Notes: generated by a model not told the origin, from the sequence alone. A stretch of 64,000 bases of DNA from Promicromonospora sp. AC04 (GCF_003058225.1 NZ_QBUG01000009.1:1-64000), one strand, 5' to 3'. Shown: positions 36,076-46,260, counted from the stretch's first letter. Made by a program: numbers and translations.

Positions 36076-36474
36076 ATGGCGCTGCGCTGGTACTCGACGG
36101 TGGTGGAGTCCACCGATCACAAGAAGTTGGCCCGCTGGTGGGCCGAGGCCCTGGGCTGGGAGGTCATCTTCGAGCTGGACTCGGAGGCGGTGCTGGTGCC
36201 GCCGTGGGCGCTCGGTCTCTCGGAGAAGCTGGACTTCCACCAGGTGCCGCCGGGCATGGTGTTCGTCCCGGTCGAGCACGAGAAGTCCGGCAAGAACCGC
36301 CTGCACTGGGACTTCGCGCCACACACGAGCGACGACCGGGACGCCGAGATCGCCCGGCTGGTCGAGCTGGGTGCGAAGGTGATCGACGTCGGGCAGCCGG
36401 ACGATGCGACCTGGACCGTCCTGGCGGACCCGGACGGCAACGAGTTCTGCGTGCTCTCGGCGCGGGAGCAGTAG
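36076..36474 (+). CDS. VOC-family (glyoxalase-like) protein
   Basis: A 132-residue protein of the vicinal oxygen chelate superfamily. Two beta-alpha-beta-beta-beta units are visible, with STDHKKLARWWAEALGW and NRLHWDFAPHTSDDRDAEI, and a closing VLADPDGNEFCVLSA that supplies the usual C-terminal Glu. Members are lyases, dioxygenases or binding proteins; the substrate is unknown. The ATG at 36076 is placed 8 nt after GGAAGGG; ATG 36070 and GTG 36067 are too close to it. Confidence 0.75.
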   Translation: MALRWYSTVVESTDHKKLARWWAEALGWEVIFELDSEAVLVPPWALGLSEKLDFHQVPPGMVFVPVEHEKSGKNRLHWDFAPHTSDDRDAEIARLVELGAKVIDVGQPDDATWTVLADPDGNEFCVLSAREQ

Positions 36475-36520
36475 TCCGGCGGGCCGATGAGTTCTCGTCG
36501 CCGGCGTGGTCCACCGGGGT

Positions 36521-37051
36521 ATGAAGACAAAGAACCTCGCAGACCTCTATCACCTCCCGACCCTCGACTGGGCTCCCGTCGCGGCGAGCCTCGACGGCCT
36601 CACGCAGGCGCCGGGCACCGGTGGGCCAGACCGGCACTCGCACTGGCTCACCACGATCAACGCGGACGGCAGCCCGCACGTGACCGGCATCGGGGCGATC
36701 TGGCTCGACGACGCGTTCTGGGTGGTGTCGGGCCGCTCCGCGCGCAAGGCCAGGAACCTCGAGCGGGACCCGCGGTGCACCATCGCGGTGGCGACTGATG
36801 ACTACGACACGGTGGTGGACGGCGTCGCGGAGCTGGTCACGGACCCGGCCGTGGTGGCCAAGGTGTCCAAGCAGCTCAGCGACGGCGGGTGGCCGTGCGA
36901 GACGGACGAGTCAGGCACGGCGCTCACCGCCCCGTACAGCGCGCCGTCGGCGGGACCGGCCCCGTGGCACGTGTACCGCGTGACCCCCACGAAGGCCAAC
37001 GCGCTGTACGTGAAGGACCAGGGCGGTGCGACGTCCTGGTCGTTCGACTGA
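36521..37051 (+). CDS. Pyridoxamine 5'-phosphate oxidase-fold protein
   Basis: A 176-residue split-barrel flavin or F420-binding protein. The pattern HWLTTINADGSPHVTGIGAIWLDDAFWVVSG followed by RKARNLERDPRCTIAV is typical of the PNPOx-like family, many of which in actinobacteria use F420 or FMN to reduce small molecules. The substrate is unknown. It lies between the VOC gene and leuB on the same strand. Confidence 0.8.
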   Translation: MKTKNLADLYHLPTLDWAPVAASLDGLTQAPGTGGPDRHSHWLTTINADGSPHVTGIGAIWLDDAFWVVSGRSARKARNLERDPRCTIAVATDDYDTVVDGVAELVTDPAVVAKVSKQLSDGGWPCETDESGTALTAPYSAPSAGPAPWHVYRVTPTKANALYVKDQGGATSWSFD

Positions 37052-37108
37052 GCCGCCCGGTTACGTCCATTCCGTGAGACCCGCGTCTCAGCCGAGTGGT
37101 CGCGCGCG

Positions 37109-37121
37109 TAGGCTCCGGACA
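37109..37121 (+). promoter_or_regulatory. Probable leaderless promoter of leuB
   Basis: TAGGCT (37109-37114) lies 6 nt before the leuB ATG, and no Shine-Dalgarno sequence is present. No clear -35 box. Confidence 0.5.
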
Positions 37122-38179
37122 TGGCACAGGTGGGCACGACAGACGGCATCGACCTCGCAGTGGTCGCAGGTGACGGCATCGGTACCGAGGTCGTGGAGCA
37201 GGGTCTCTCGATCCTCGAGGCGGCGCTGGCGCCGTCGGGCACCAAGCTCTCCACCACCGAGTTCGACCTCGGCGCGCGCCGCTGGCACGCGACCGGCGAG
37301 ACCCTCACCGACGAGGACCTCGAGCGGATCAAGGGCCAGGACGCGATCCTCCTGGGTGCGATCGGTGACCCGTCGGTCCCGAGCGGTGTGCTGGAGCGCG
37401 GCCTGCTGCTCAAGCTGCGTTTCGCGCTGGACCACTACGTGAACCTGCGCCCGACCAAGCTCTACGAGGGTGTCTCCAGCCCGCTTGCCGACCCGGGCGA
37501 GATCGACTTCGTCGTGGTCCGCGAGGGTACCGAGGGGCCGTACGTCGGCAACGGCGGTGCGCTGCGCGTCGGCACGCCGCACGAGATCGCCACCGAGGTC
37601 AGCGTCAACACCGCGTTCGGCGTCGAGCGCGTGGTCCGGGACGCGTTCGCCCGTGCCGCTGCCCGCCCCCGCAAGCACCTCACGCTGGTGCACAAGCACA
37701 ACGTGCTGGTGCACGCCGGTCACCTGTGGCGCCGTACGGTCGAGGCTGTGAACGCGGACTTCCCCGACGTCACCACCGACTACGCGCACGTGGACGCCGC
37801 GACCATCTACCTCACGACCAACCCGAGCCGGTTCGACGTGATCGTGACGGACAACCTCTTCGGCGACATCCTCACCGACCAGGCCGCCGCGATCTCGGGC
37901 GGCATCGGGCTGGCCGCGTCGGCCAACATCAACCCCGACCGCACCGCGCCGTCGATGTTCGAGCCGGTGCACGGCTCGGCGCCCGACATCGCGGGTCAGG
38001 GCAAGGCCGACCCCACGGCGACCATCCTCTCGGTCGCCCTGCTCCTCGACCACCTGGGCTTCGCGGCCGAGTCCGCGCGGGTCCAGGCCGCCGTCGCGGC
38101 GGACCTCGCGGCCCGCGGCGACGCTGTACGCACGACCGACCAGGTAGGCCGCGACATCGCGGCCCGCGTGACCGGGTAA
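37121..38179 (+). CDS. leuB: 3-isopropylmalate dehydrogenase
   Basis: A 352-residue NAD-dependent beta-decarboxylating dehydrogenase that makes 2-ketoisocaproate, the leucine precursor. Visible family elements are [26 protein letters not shown] for substrate binding, [14 protein letters not shown], and [28 protein letters not shown], whose Asp residues bind Mg. Length fits the actinobacterial LeuB group. No leuACD genes are in the window. A terminator follows the stop. Confidence 0.95.
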   Translation: MAQVGTTDGIDLAVVAGDGIGTEVVEQGLSILEAALAPSGTKLSTTEFDLGARRWHATGETLTDEDLERIKGQDAILLGAIGDPSVPSGVLERGLLLKLRFALDHYVNLRPTKLYEGVSSPLADPGEIDFVVVREGTEGPYVGNGGALRVGTPHEIATEVSVNTAFGVERVVRDAFARAAARPRKHLTLVHKHNVLVHAGHLWRRTVEAVNADFPDVTTDYAHVDAATIYLTTNPSRFDVIVTDNLFGDILTDQAAAISGGIGLAASANINPDRTAPSMFEPVHGSAPDIAGQGKADPTATILSVALLLDHLGFAAESARVQAAVAADLAARGDAVRTTDQVGRDIAARVTG

Positions 38180-38188
38180 GCACGCTGC

Positions 38189-38237
38189 ACGACGGCGGCG
38201 CCCGGGTCACGCAGACCGACCCGGGCGCCGCCGTCGT
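38189..38237 (+). terminator. Terminator after leuB
   Basis: A perfect 20-bp stem (38189-38208 with 38218-38237) closes a 9-nt loop, ten bases after the leuB stop. No T run is present. Confidence 0.8.
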
Positions 38238-38336
38238 ACGTCGACGAACGTCCGGGCAGGCGCCCGGCTCGGAATGCTCCTTCCGCCTTGCCGGGCGTGG
38301 AAGACTGACAACAGCATTCCGGTGAAAGGCATCGAT

Positions 38337-39467
38337 ATGACAACCTCGACGGACCCCATCCTCCCGACCCGGCTCGAAGACCTGGTTGCGCTCTTCGACG
38401 TGCGGCCCACCGACGCGCCGACGTCGGACGCCGAGCGCGCCGAGGCGCTCCGCGCTCCGAAGTTCGGGACCAAGTTCACGGACCACATGGCGCGAGTCTC
38501 CTGGACCAGCGCCGACGGCTGGAAGGACCGGCGGATCGAGAAGTATGGTCCGCTCCAGCTCGACCCGGCAACTGCCGTGCTGCACTACGCGCAGGAGATC
38601 TTCGAGGGCCTCAAGGCCTACAAGCACGCCGACGGCTCGATCTGGACGTTCCGTCCCGACCAGAACGCGGCGCGCTTCGCCCGGTCCGCGCACCGCCTCG
38701 CGCTGCCCGCGCTCAGCGTCGACGACTTCATCGGGTCGCTGGCCGCCCTGGTCCGCACGGACATCGACTGGGTGCCCGACGGCGAGGACTCGTCGCTGTA
38801 CCTGCGGCCGTTCATGTACGCGTCGGAGGTCTTCCTCGGCGTGCGGCCGGCAGCCGAGGTCGAGTACCTGGTGATCGCCTCGCCCGTCGGCCCGTACTTC
38901 TCGGGCGGCGTGCAGCCGGTGTCGATCTACGTGTCCGAGGAGTACCACCGAGCCGGGCCCCCCGGCGGAACCGGTGACGCCAAGTTCGGCGGCAACTACG
39001 CCGCAAGCCTCCTGCCGCAGCTCCAGGCGCAGAAGCAGGGTTTCGACCAGGTCTGCTTCCTCGACGCCGCGACCAGCAGCTACCTCGAGGAGCTCGGGGG
39101 CATGAACGTGTTCCTCGTGATGGACGACGGCACCCTGCACACGCCCGAGCTCGGCTCGATCCTCGAGGGGATCACCCGCGCGTCGGTGCTGCAGCTCGCC
39201 CACGACCGCGGGTACGAGGTCGTGGAGCGGCGGATCCCGCTCGCCGACGTCGTGTCCGGCCTGGAGACCGGGAAGGTCAAGGAGTTCTTCGCGTGCGGCA
39301 CCGCCGCCGTCGTGACGCCGGTGGGGCGCCTCGCCGGGACCACGTTCGACCACGAGGTGAACGGCGGGAAGGCGGGCGAACTCACGATGGCCATCCGCCA
39401 GGAGCTCACCGACATCCAGTACGGCCGCGCCGAGGACCGGCACGGCTGGATGCGCCGCCTGGCCTGA
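38337..39467 (+). CDS. ilvE: Branched-chain amino acid aminotransferase
   Basis: A 376-residue class IV PLP enzyme that moves the amino group from glutamate to the branched-chain keto acids, the last step for Val, Leu and Ile. The PLP-binding Lys is in GDAKFGGNYAAS. LHYAQEIFEGLKAY and the late FFACGTAAVVTPVG match the IlvE group II. The ATG at 38337 follows GTGAAAGG. It has its own terminators on both sides. Confidence 0.95.
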   Translation: MTTSTDPILPTRLEDLVALFDVRPTDAPTSDAERAEALRAPKFGTKFTDHMARVSWTSADGWKDRRIEKYGPLQLDPATAVLHYAQEIFEGLKAYKHADGSIWTFRPDQNAARFARSAHRLALPALSVDDFIGSLAALVRTDIDWVPDGEDSSLYLRPFMYASEVFLGVRPAAEVEYLVIASPVGPYFSGGVQPVSIYVSEEYHRAGPPGGTGDAKFGGNYAASLLPQLQAQKQGFDQVCFLDAATSSYLEELGGMNVFLVMDDGTLHTPELGSILEGITRASVLQLAHDRGYEVVERRIPLADVVSGLETGKVKEFFACGTAAVVTPVGRLAGTTFDHEVNGGKAGELTMAIRQELTDIQYGRAEDRHGWMRRLA

Positions 39468-39473
39468 CGCCAC

Positions 39474-39510
39474 GCCCCCCGCCGAGATGGTCGTCCACCT
39501 CGGCGGGGGC
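39474..39510. terminator. Bidirectional terminator between ilvE and the GAP-family gene
   Basis: The C-rich arm beginning CGCCCCCCGCCGAG (39473 onward) pairs with CTCGGCGGGGGCG (39498-39510) with one bulged base. It lies between two convergent genes. Confidence 0.6.
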
Positions 39511-39514
39511 GGGC

Positions 39515-40318
39515 TCAGCCCCAGAGCTTGCCGACCGCGTCGCGGGCCACGAGGAACCCCACGATCCCGACGACCCACGCGGTGGTGCTCGCCGCGTTCC
39601 GGGTGAGCCAGCCGTCCAGCCGCCCGAGCGGGCGCTCCACGAGCCGCGAGGCGAACACGCGCGCCGCGGTCAGCACGAGGGCCGGCGCGATCATGACCAG
39701 GCAGTACCCCAGGATCCAGAGTGCCGACGCCGGCCAGCCCGGACCCTGCGTCCCGATCAGGCCCAGCGCCGCGAGGTAGGGGAGCATCGACGCGACCTCG
39801 ACCAGCCCTGCCCCGACCGCCAGCGTGGCCAGCGCGAGCCCGCTGCCGGACTCGGTCCCCAGCACGCGCTCGCGCCAACGGCTCAGCTTCCCCGAGCGCT
39901 CCACCGGGTTGTCGGTCGCCTGCGCGGCGCCCGCCCCTGGAGCCGCACCTGCCGACGACCCGCTCGCCACCGACTCCGCGGGCTTGCGGCCCCCGACCGG
40001 CTCCAGCTTGAAGCTCCACGCGAACAGTCCCACGCCGATCAGCAGCTGCACGATCAGGAACGGGCGCATGCTGGACAGGTCGGCGAGCGTGTCGCCCAGC
40101 GCACCCGCCCCCAGCAGGATCGCCAGCCCGACCAGGGCGTAGAACCCGGCGATCGACCCGAGGTAGACGAGCATCCGCCCCACCCGTACCCGTCCGGGCG
40201 ACATGAGCAGCCACACGGGGATGAGCAGGGTGCCGAAGCTCGTCGAGTCGATGAGCGCGAGCACGGCCAGGGCGCCGAACAGTGCGGCACCCGTGAGCTC
40301 GCCGGAGATGAGGTCCAT
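39515..40318 (-). CDS. GAP-family (LysE-like) membrane protein
   Basis: A 267-residue integral membrane protein with about six helices: three in the first 100 residues, a 50-residue Gly/Ala/Ser-rich loop, then three more. The arrangement and the N-terminal LAVLALIDSTSFGTLLIPVWLL resemble the GAP/LysE superfamily, which in mycobacteria includes proteins for lipid surface export and elsewhere amino acid exporters. The substrate is unknown. It is divergent from the two-component system at 40429 and could be its target. Confidence 0.65.
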   Translation of the reverse strand: MDLISGELTGAALFGALAVLALIDSTSFGTLLIPVWLLMSPGRVRVGRMLVYLGSIAGFYALVGLAILLGAGALGDTLADLSSMRPFLIVQLLIGVGLFAWSFKLEPVGGRKPAESVASGSSAGAAPGAGAAQATDNPVERSGKLSRWRERVLGTESGSGLALATLAVGAGLVEVASMLPYLAALGLIGTQGPGWPASALWILGYCLVMIAPALVLTAARVFASRLVERPLGRLDGWLTRNAASTTAWVVGIVGFLVARDAVGKLWG

Positions 40319-40428
40319 GCCGCACAGCCTGCTGCACGTCCCCGGGCCGGCGCATCGGCCGAAGCGCCGAGACCCGAGTACATACTTCGGATGACCCGTA
40401 CCCCGCCACGTCGTGCTGAGATGGTGGC

Positions 40429-41958
40429 ATGCCCAGCCCGTCCGACCTGATCGCGCCAGTCGCGAAGGTAGTCATGGCCGAAGACCGGCGCGGAGACGTC
40501 ATCACGGCGGCGGGCCTCCTCGTCATCGCGCTGACCCTCGACGCGCTGGGCCTGGTCAGGACGTCGTGGAGCGGTCCACCAAGCGTGCCGTCCTGGTGGT
40601 TCGCGGTCCCGGCGATCGTCGGCTGCACCGCACTGGTCTGGCGCCGGGTCCACCCGCTCGGTGCGCTCGGCGTGGCCACTGTCGCCTTCGGCGCCGACGT
40701 CGCGCTCGGCGGCAGCGTCGGCCTGGTCGTGATCGTGTGGGAGGCCCTGTACGCGGTCCACCTGCACGGCCGTCCGGCAGCGCGGCGAGTGACCTCCGTC
40801 GGCGTCGCGCTCGCCTCGCTCGCGCTGATGATCGCGATCGGTGTGATCACGGGCGAGCTCAGGGCGGCGGTCCTCACCGGGCTCCAGGCGGTGACCCTCC
40901 TGGTCATGCCGATGTGGTGGGGCGCGAACGTGCGTCAGGGCCGCGAGCTCACCGCCGCCGCGCACGAGCGGGGACGGCTCGAGCGAGAGCGCGGCACCGC
41001 ACTCCTCCGTCTCGCCGAGGCATCGCGGCACGACGCCGTCCGCGCCGAGCGCACCGCAGTCGCCCGCGACCTGCACGACGTCATCGCCTCGCACCTCTCC
41101 GCCATCACCATCACGTCGGGCGCTGCGCTCGCGGGCGCGGCCGAGCCGGAGCGCGACCGTGCGGCACTGCGCAGCATCCGCGCGGAGAGCCTGGCCTCGC
41201 TGCAGGACATGCAGGCGATGATCCGGGTGCTGCGCGCCGAGACCGTACAGCCCGGTTCGGGGCAGGACGGTTCGGGACAGGACGACTTGGGGGCGGACGG
41301 CGTGGGCGGCCCGGTGCGGGACAGTACGGCAGCGGGTCGGATGCCAGACGGCCTGGCATCGTCCAGTGCGGGATCGCCCAGTTCAGGATCGCCCAGTTCA
41401 GGATCGTCCAGCGCAGGATCGTTCGGTGCGGGATCGTCCCGAGCGGCGTCGTCCGGCGTCGGCAGCGTGGACCTGCTGGCCGCGCCGCGCGCCGCCCAGC
41501 TCGCTCCCGTGGTGGAACAGGCGCGGCTCGCGGGGCTCGACCTGGCGGTCGCGGATCCCGACGGCGTGCTGACTGGCGTCACGGCGCTGCCGGCGGCGGT
41601 GGACCACGCGGTGTACCGGGTGGTCCGGGAGGCACTGACGAACGTGCACAAGCACGGCGGCGCCCGCGCCGACCTGAGCTTCGCCGCGGGAGACGGCCTG
41701 GAGATCGAGGTGCGGGACGTCGGCACGGGGCCGGACGACAGTCCCCGCGACCGGGCCGACGTCGGCGGGGGGACCGGGATCGGGCTGGTGTCGATGCAGG
41801 AGCGCGTCGAATCCCTCGGCGGGTCGTTCGAGGCAGGGCCGGAGCGCGCCCGGTCCGGCGGCACCGGATGGCGGGTCCGCGCCGTCCTGCCGCTGCCCGA
41901 CCGGGTGACTGCGGGGCCCGCGTCGTCGGATCGGCCGACGCCGGAGATCCGCGCATGA
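40429..41958 (+). CDS. Sensor histidine kinase (HisKA_3 type)
   Basis: A 509-residue membrane kinase. Five or six N-terminal helices (about 25-165) form the sensor. The phosphorylated His is H216 in AVARDLHDVIASHLSA. A low-complexity Ser/Gly/Ala stretch of about 80 residues follows the dimerisation domain, and the ATPase domain shows REALTNVHKHGG (N box) and GGGTGIGLVSMQERV (G box). It autophosphorylates and passes the phosphate to the overlapping response regulator. The signal is unknown. The Ser/Gly stretch is coded by a 15-bp repeat. Confidence 0.9.
   Translation: MPSPSDLIAPVAKVVMAEDRRGDVITAAGLLVIALTLDALGLVRTSWSGPPSVPSWWFAVPAIVGCTALVWRRVHPLGALGVATVAFGADVALGGSVGLVVIVWEALYAVHLHGRPAARRVTSVGVALASLALMIAIGVITGELRAAVLTGLQAVTLLVMPMWWGANVRQGRELTAAAHERGRLERERGTALLRLAEASRHDAVRAERTAVARDLHDVIASHLSAITITSGAALAGAAEPERDRAALRSIRAESLASLQDMQAMIRVLRAETVQPGSGQDGSGQDDLGADGVGGPVRDSTAAGRMPDGLASSSAGSPSSGSPSSGSSSAGSFGAGSSRAASSGVGSVDLLAAPRAAQLAPVVEQARLAGLDLAVADPDGVLTGVTALPAAVDHAVYRVVREALTNVHKHGGARADLSFAAGDGLEIEVRDVGTGPDDSPRDRADVGGGTGIGLVSMQERVESLGGSFEAGPERARSGGTGWRVRAVLPLPDRVTAGPASSDRPTPEIRA
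41356..41445. repeat. 15-bp tandem repeat inside the histidine kinase gene
   Basis: Six 15-bp units, two of them exact GGATCGCCCAGTTCA (41371-41400), encode the SAGSPSSGSPSSGS linker. The repeat unit is a multiple of three, so copy-number change keeps the frame. Confidence 0.85.
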
Positions 41959-42614
41959 TCCGTGTCCTGCTCGCCGACGACCACGCGGCGATCCGCGCAG
42001 GCCTGCGCATGCTGCTCGCGACGGCCGGCGACATCGAGGTGATCGGTGAGGCCGGGGACGGTGCGGTGGCGGTGACGAACGCACGGGCGCTGCGCCCCGA
42101 CGTCGTGCTGATGGACGTCCGCATGCCTGGGACCGACGGCGTGACCGCTACCCGGCAGATCGTCGACGAGGGGCTGGCCGAGGTCCTCGTGCTGACGACG
42201 TTCGACCTGGACGAGTACGTGTTCGGCGCGCTCCGGGCCGGGGCGGCGGGTTTCCTCCTGAAGACCGCCGAGGCGTCCGCGCTGGTGGACGCCGTGCGGC
42301 ACATCGCGGCCGGCGACGGCGTGGTGGCACCGGAGGTGACCCGGCGCCTCATCGCGGAGCTGTCGGCGCCGCGCGCCAGGAACGGCGGCAACCGGGGCGT
42401 CGGCCCGGCGGCGTCCCTGCCCGCGGACCTGACGCCGAGGGAGCGGGACGTGCTTGCGGGCCTCGGCTGCGGCCTGTCGAACGCGGAGCTCGCCGCCGAG
42501 CTGTCGATCAGCGAGGCGACGGCCAAGACCCATGTGTCGCGGGTGCTCGCCAAGCTCGGCGTGACGTCCCGCGTCCAGGCCGCGATCGCGGCCCGCGACG
42601 CGGGCCTGGCCTGA
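41955..42614 (+). CDS. NarL/LuxR-family response regulator
   Basis: A 219-residue regulator. The receiver domain (about 1-120) carries the acidic pocket at LLADDH and phospho-acceptor D54 in VVLMDVRMPG, plus the conserved Lys in GFLLKTAEA. A C-terminal LuxR helix-turn-helix (about 155-215) shows LTPRERDVLAGLGCGLSNAELA and SEATAKTHVSRVLAKLGV. The ATG overlaps the kinase stop, so the two form a pair. Targets are unknown; the adjacent divergent membrane protein is the closest candidate. Confidence 0.92.
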   Translation: MIRVLLADDHAAIRAGLRMLLATAGDIEVIGEAGDGAVAVTNARALRPDVVLMDVRMPGTDGVTATRQIVDEGLAEVLVLTTFDLDEYVFGALRAGAAGFLLKTAEASALVDAVRHIAAGDGVVAPEVTRRLIAELSAPRARNGGNRGVGPAASLPADLTPRERDVLAGLGCGLSNAELAAELSISEATAKTHVSRVLAKLGVTSRVQAAIAARDAGLA

Positions 42615-42690
42615 CCGGTCGCGGTTCCGCGCGGCGCGACGGCGACAGCATGCCAACGGACAATCCTCAGAAATCGGTTACCAGCAGCCC

Positions 42691-42732
42691 TTGACTTCAC
42701 CCCGGCCCAACCCGAGCATGGGAGCGTTCCCA
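42691..42732 (+). promoter_or_regulatory. Cellulase promoter region with a CelR/CebR-type operator
   Basis: TGGGAGCGTTCCCA (42719-42732) differs at one base from the TGGGAGCGCTCCCA palindrome bound by LacI-family CelR/CebR, the cellobiose-responsive repressors of actinobacterial cellulase genes. TTGACT (42691-42696) upstream can serve as -35; the -10 is unclear and would fall next to or within the operator. This gives direct evidence for cellobiose-controlled expression of the downstream cellulase. Confidence 0.75.
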
Positions 42733-42758
42733 CAGGTGCACACGAGAAGGGCCTCGTC

Positions 42759-44522
42759 ATGCAGAGAACTGCGCGCACCCTGGCCGGCATCGTCGCCGGC
42801 CTCGCACTGACCCTCGCTTCGGTCGCCCCGGCGGCCGGAGCCGGAACCACCAGCGGTCCGGAATCCGGCAGCGCCGCCGGGGCAGCCGCCCAGCCGAGCT
42901 CGACCAACGAGAAGGCCAAGGAGAAGGCCAAGCACAAGACCAAGGAAACGGTCGCCGACATGCAGCCCGGCTGGAACCTGGGCAACAGCTTCGACTCGAC
43001 CGGCGGCGACGAGACGTCCTGGGGCAACCCGCGCGTCACCGAGGAGCTCCTGGACCAGGTTCGCGCCCAGGGCTTCAACAGCATCCGGATCCCCGTCACC
43101 TGGGGCCAGCACCAGGGCGGTGCGCCCGACCACACGATCGACCCGGCGTACCTCGACCGCGTCGAGGAGGTGGTGGGCTGGGCGCTGGACGACGGCTTCT
43201 ACGTGATGATCAACATCCACCACGACTCGTGGCAGTGGGTGAACACCATGCCCACGAACCACGACGCCGTGCTCGACCGCTACACCGACACCTGGACCCA
43301 GATCGCCGACCGGTTCCAGGACGCGGACGGCCGGCTGCTCTTCGAGAGCGTCAACGAGCCGCAGTTCACGGGCAGCTCGGGCGAGCCGGCGAACCTCGAG
43401 CTGCTGGCCGAGCTCAACGACGTGTTCTACGACGTCGTGCGCGGTTCGGGCGGCGGGAACGCGAACCGGCCGCTCGTGCTGCCCACGCTGAACACGGGCT
43501 CCGAGCCGACCAAGATCGAGGCGCTGGCCGCGCAGATCGCCGCGCTGGACGACCCGAACCTCATCGCGACCGTGCACTACTACGGGTTCTGGCCGTTCAG
43601 CGTGAACATCGCCGGGTACACCCGGTTCAACGCCGAGGTGCAGCAGGACGTCACGAGCACCTTCGACCGGGTGCACTCCGCGTTCGTCGCCCGCGGCGTG
43701 CCGGTGATCCTGGGGGAGTACGGGCTGCTCGGGTTCGACCGGCACACCGGGACGATCGAGCAGGGGGAGAAGCTGAAGTTCTTCGAGTACCTCGGCCACG
43801 CGGCCCGCGAGCGCGGCATCACGACGATGCTGTGGGACAACGGGCAGCACTTCGACCGCACCGCCCACAGGTGGCGGGACACGGCCCTGTTCGACCAGGT
43901 CTCGTCGAGCTGGACGGGGCGGTCGGGGACGGCGTCGTCGGACCTGGTGTTCGTGCCCGCCTCGGGCGGCGTCGCCGCCCAGAGCCTGACGCTCAACCCG
44001 AACGGGACCAGCTTCCAGGCCCTGCTGCACGACGGCGCGGCGCTGGTCGCCGGGACCGACTACACCCTGTCGGGCAACGAGCTCACGCTGTCCGCGGCGC
44101 TGCTGGAGCGGCTGGCGGGTGATCGGACGCCGGGACCGGCCGGCGAGCTGGTGGCCCGGTTCTCCGGCGGGGTGCCCTGGACGATCCGGGTCATCAACCA
44201 GGAGACACCGGTGCTGCAGGACTCCACGGGCACGACGGGGGCGTTCGCGATCCCGACGTCGTTCACGGGCGACCTGCTCGCGACGATGGAGGCTACCTAC
44301 GCGGACGGGTCGAACGCCGGGCCGCAGAACTGGACGCCGTACAAGGAGTTCGACGTGACGTTCGCGCCGGACTACGCAGCCGGGACCATCAGCCTCACCC
44401 CGGCGTTCTTCGCCGAGGTGAACGACGGGACGGTCAATCTGACGTTCCACTTCTGGAGCGGTGAGACGGTCGGCTACACCCTGACCAAGACCGGGACCAC
44501 GATCAGCGGCACAGCCGACTGA
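42759..44522 (+). CDS. Secreted endo-beta-1,4-glucanase, GH5 with CBM_X2-like module
   Basis: A 587-residue secreted cellulase. Residues 1-28 are a signal peptide; a Lys/Ala-rich linker (about 49-65) follows. The GH5 barrel covers about 66-390, with GWNLGNSFDS, the acid/base E200 in ESVNEPQF and the nucleophile E320 in VILGEYGLLG. Residues 395-487 form an X2-type immunoglobulin-like module (TLNPNGTSFQALLHDGAALVAGTDYTLSG split across its strands), and the last 95 residues form another beta domain that may bind carbohydrate. It hydrolyses internal bonds of cellulose or a related glucan. GAAGGG is 9 nt before the ATG. Expression is likely under cellobiose control. Confidence 0.92.
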   Translation: MQRTARTLAGIVAGLALTLASVAPAAGAGTTSGPESGSAAGAAAQPSSTNEKAKEKAKHKTKETVADMQPGWNLGNSFDSTGGDETSWGNPRVTEELLDQVRAQGFNSIRIPVTWGQHQGGAPDHTIDPAYLDRVEEVVGWALDDGFYVMINIHHDSWQWVNTMPTNHDAVLDRYTDTWTQIADRFQDADGRLLFESVNEPQFTGSSGEPANLELLAELNDVFYDVVRGSGGGNANRPLVLPTLNTGSEPTKIEALAAQIAALDDPNLIATVHYYGFWPFSVNIAGYTRFNAEVQQDVTSTFDRVHSAFVARGVPVILGEYGLLGFDRHTGTIEQGEKLKFFEYLGHAARERGITTMLWDNGQHFDRTAHRWRDTALFDQVSSSWTGRSGTASSDLVFVPASGGVAAQSLTLNPNGTSFQALLHDGAALVAGTDYTLSGNELTLSAALLERLAGDRTPGPAGELVARFSGGVPWTIRVINQETPVLQDSTGTTGAFAIPTSFTGDLLATMEATYADGSNAGPQNWTPYKEFDVTFAPDYAAGTISLTPAFFAEVNDGTVNLTFHFWSGETVGYTLTKTGTTISGTAD

Positions 44523-44529
44523 CCCGTTT

Positions 44530-44590
44530 GTCGAGTGCTGGGTACTTGCTGGTCCGACGCGGCAGCCCCAGCAAATACCCAGCACTCGAC
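44530..44590. terminator. Long bidirectional hairpin after the cellulase gene
   Basis: Arms of 23 nt (44530-44552 and 44568-44590) pair with one mismatch over a 15-nt loop. It separates the cellulase from a convergent gene. Confidence 0.7.
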
Positions 44591-44608
44591 GTGGAGGGGA
44601 GTGGGCGG

Positions 44609-45193
44609 TCAGGTGGCCGTGCGGCGCACGACGGTGCGGCTGAGGGTGCCCGTCAGCAGGGACCAGACGGCGGAGCCGATGACGATCCAGACGACCGCGG
44701 CGAGGACGGCCGGCACCGGATCGGAGAGATCGGCGAACGGCACGGCGGCGAGGATCACGGTGGCGAGGGAGACCACCCAGCCGAAGAACGCCCGGGGACG
44801 CGGCGTGCTCAGGACGAGCAGATAGAGCACGATCGCGGCCGCGAGGGCGAAGAGCGCGCCCGCCACGACCCAGGCCATCGCGTCGGAGCCGGTGCCGAAC
44901 AGGTCGGCCTGCGGCTGGATCTCCAGGTTCAGGACGTCCTCGAGGATGAAGTCCGCGGCCAGCCCGATGAGGGCGGCCACGAGCATCGTCGCCAGCGCTC
45001 CGGCCCAGTAGCGGCCGACTTCCAGGCCGAGGCGCGGGTTCTGCGTGCCGGACGTGACGGGCTGGACGACCTCTTCGTCGGGGCCGTGCCCCAACGGCTG
45101 GGTCGGCGTTCCCGGGGTCTGCGCCGGCGGCGGATAGGCGGGCGGCGGCTGCTCCCCGTAGTCGGGGTCATAGGGGCGGTTCGGGTCGCTCAT
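44609..45193 (-). CDS. Small Pro-rich four-helix membrane protein (DUF6069-like)
   Basis: A 194-residue protein. The first 55 residues are Pro/Gln/Tyr-rich and cytoplasmic. Four hydrophobic helices follow (ALATMLVAALIGLAADFI, AWVVAGALFALAAAIVLYLLVL, FFGWVVSLATVILAAVPF and a last near VLAAVVWIVIGSAVW). The layout resembles actinobacterial proteins called DUF6069. No function is known. GGGAGGT is upstream of the ATG. It is divergent from the ABC exporter. Confidence 0.65.
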   Translation of the reverse strand: MSDPNRPYDPDYGEQPPPAYPPPAQTPGTPTQPLGHGPDEEVVQPVTSGTQNPRLGLEVGRYWAGALATMLVAALIGLAADFILEDVLNLEIQPQADLFGTGSDAMAWVVAGALFALAAAIVLYLLVLSTPRPRAFFGWVVSLATVILAAVPFADLSDPVPAVLAAVVWIVIGSAVWSLLTGTLSRTVVRRTAT

Positions 45194-45317
45194 CGCGGTA
45201 CCTCCCGGTTGTAAGCCCTATGTCCACTCCACCACGGATCGGGCGGGGTTGCACGGCGCGGGGCGAAGGGATCGGGGCGCGACCGCGGAGCTTCCCGTCC
45301 GTGTCGGTGACCCGTCC

Positions 45318-45330
45318 TACTGTGTGTGGC

Positions 45331-45331
<1 letters not shown>
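45318..45331 (+). promoter_or_regulatory. Probable leaderless promoter of the ABC-2 exporter operon
   Basis: TACTGT (45318-45323) ends 7 nt before the ATG at 45331; no Shine-Dalgarno sequence is seen. Confidence 0.5.

Positions 45332-46259
<928 letters not shown>

Positions 46260-46260
<1 letters not shown>

Noticed and set aside
37929-40907. A 992-codon minus-strand frame across leuB, ilvE and the kinase start
   Set aside because: It runs opposite leuB and ilvE and in the wrong frame through the GAP-family gene, across several terminators; no part of the translation looks like a protein family.
42678-44585. Minus-strand frame opposite the cellulase
   Set aside because: Antisense shadow; it would also start within the terminator hairpin.
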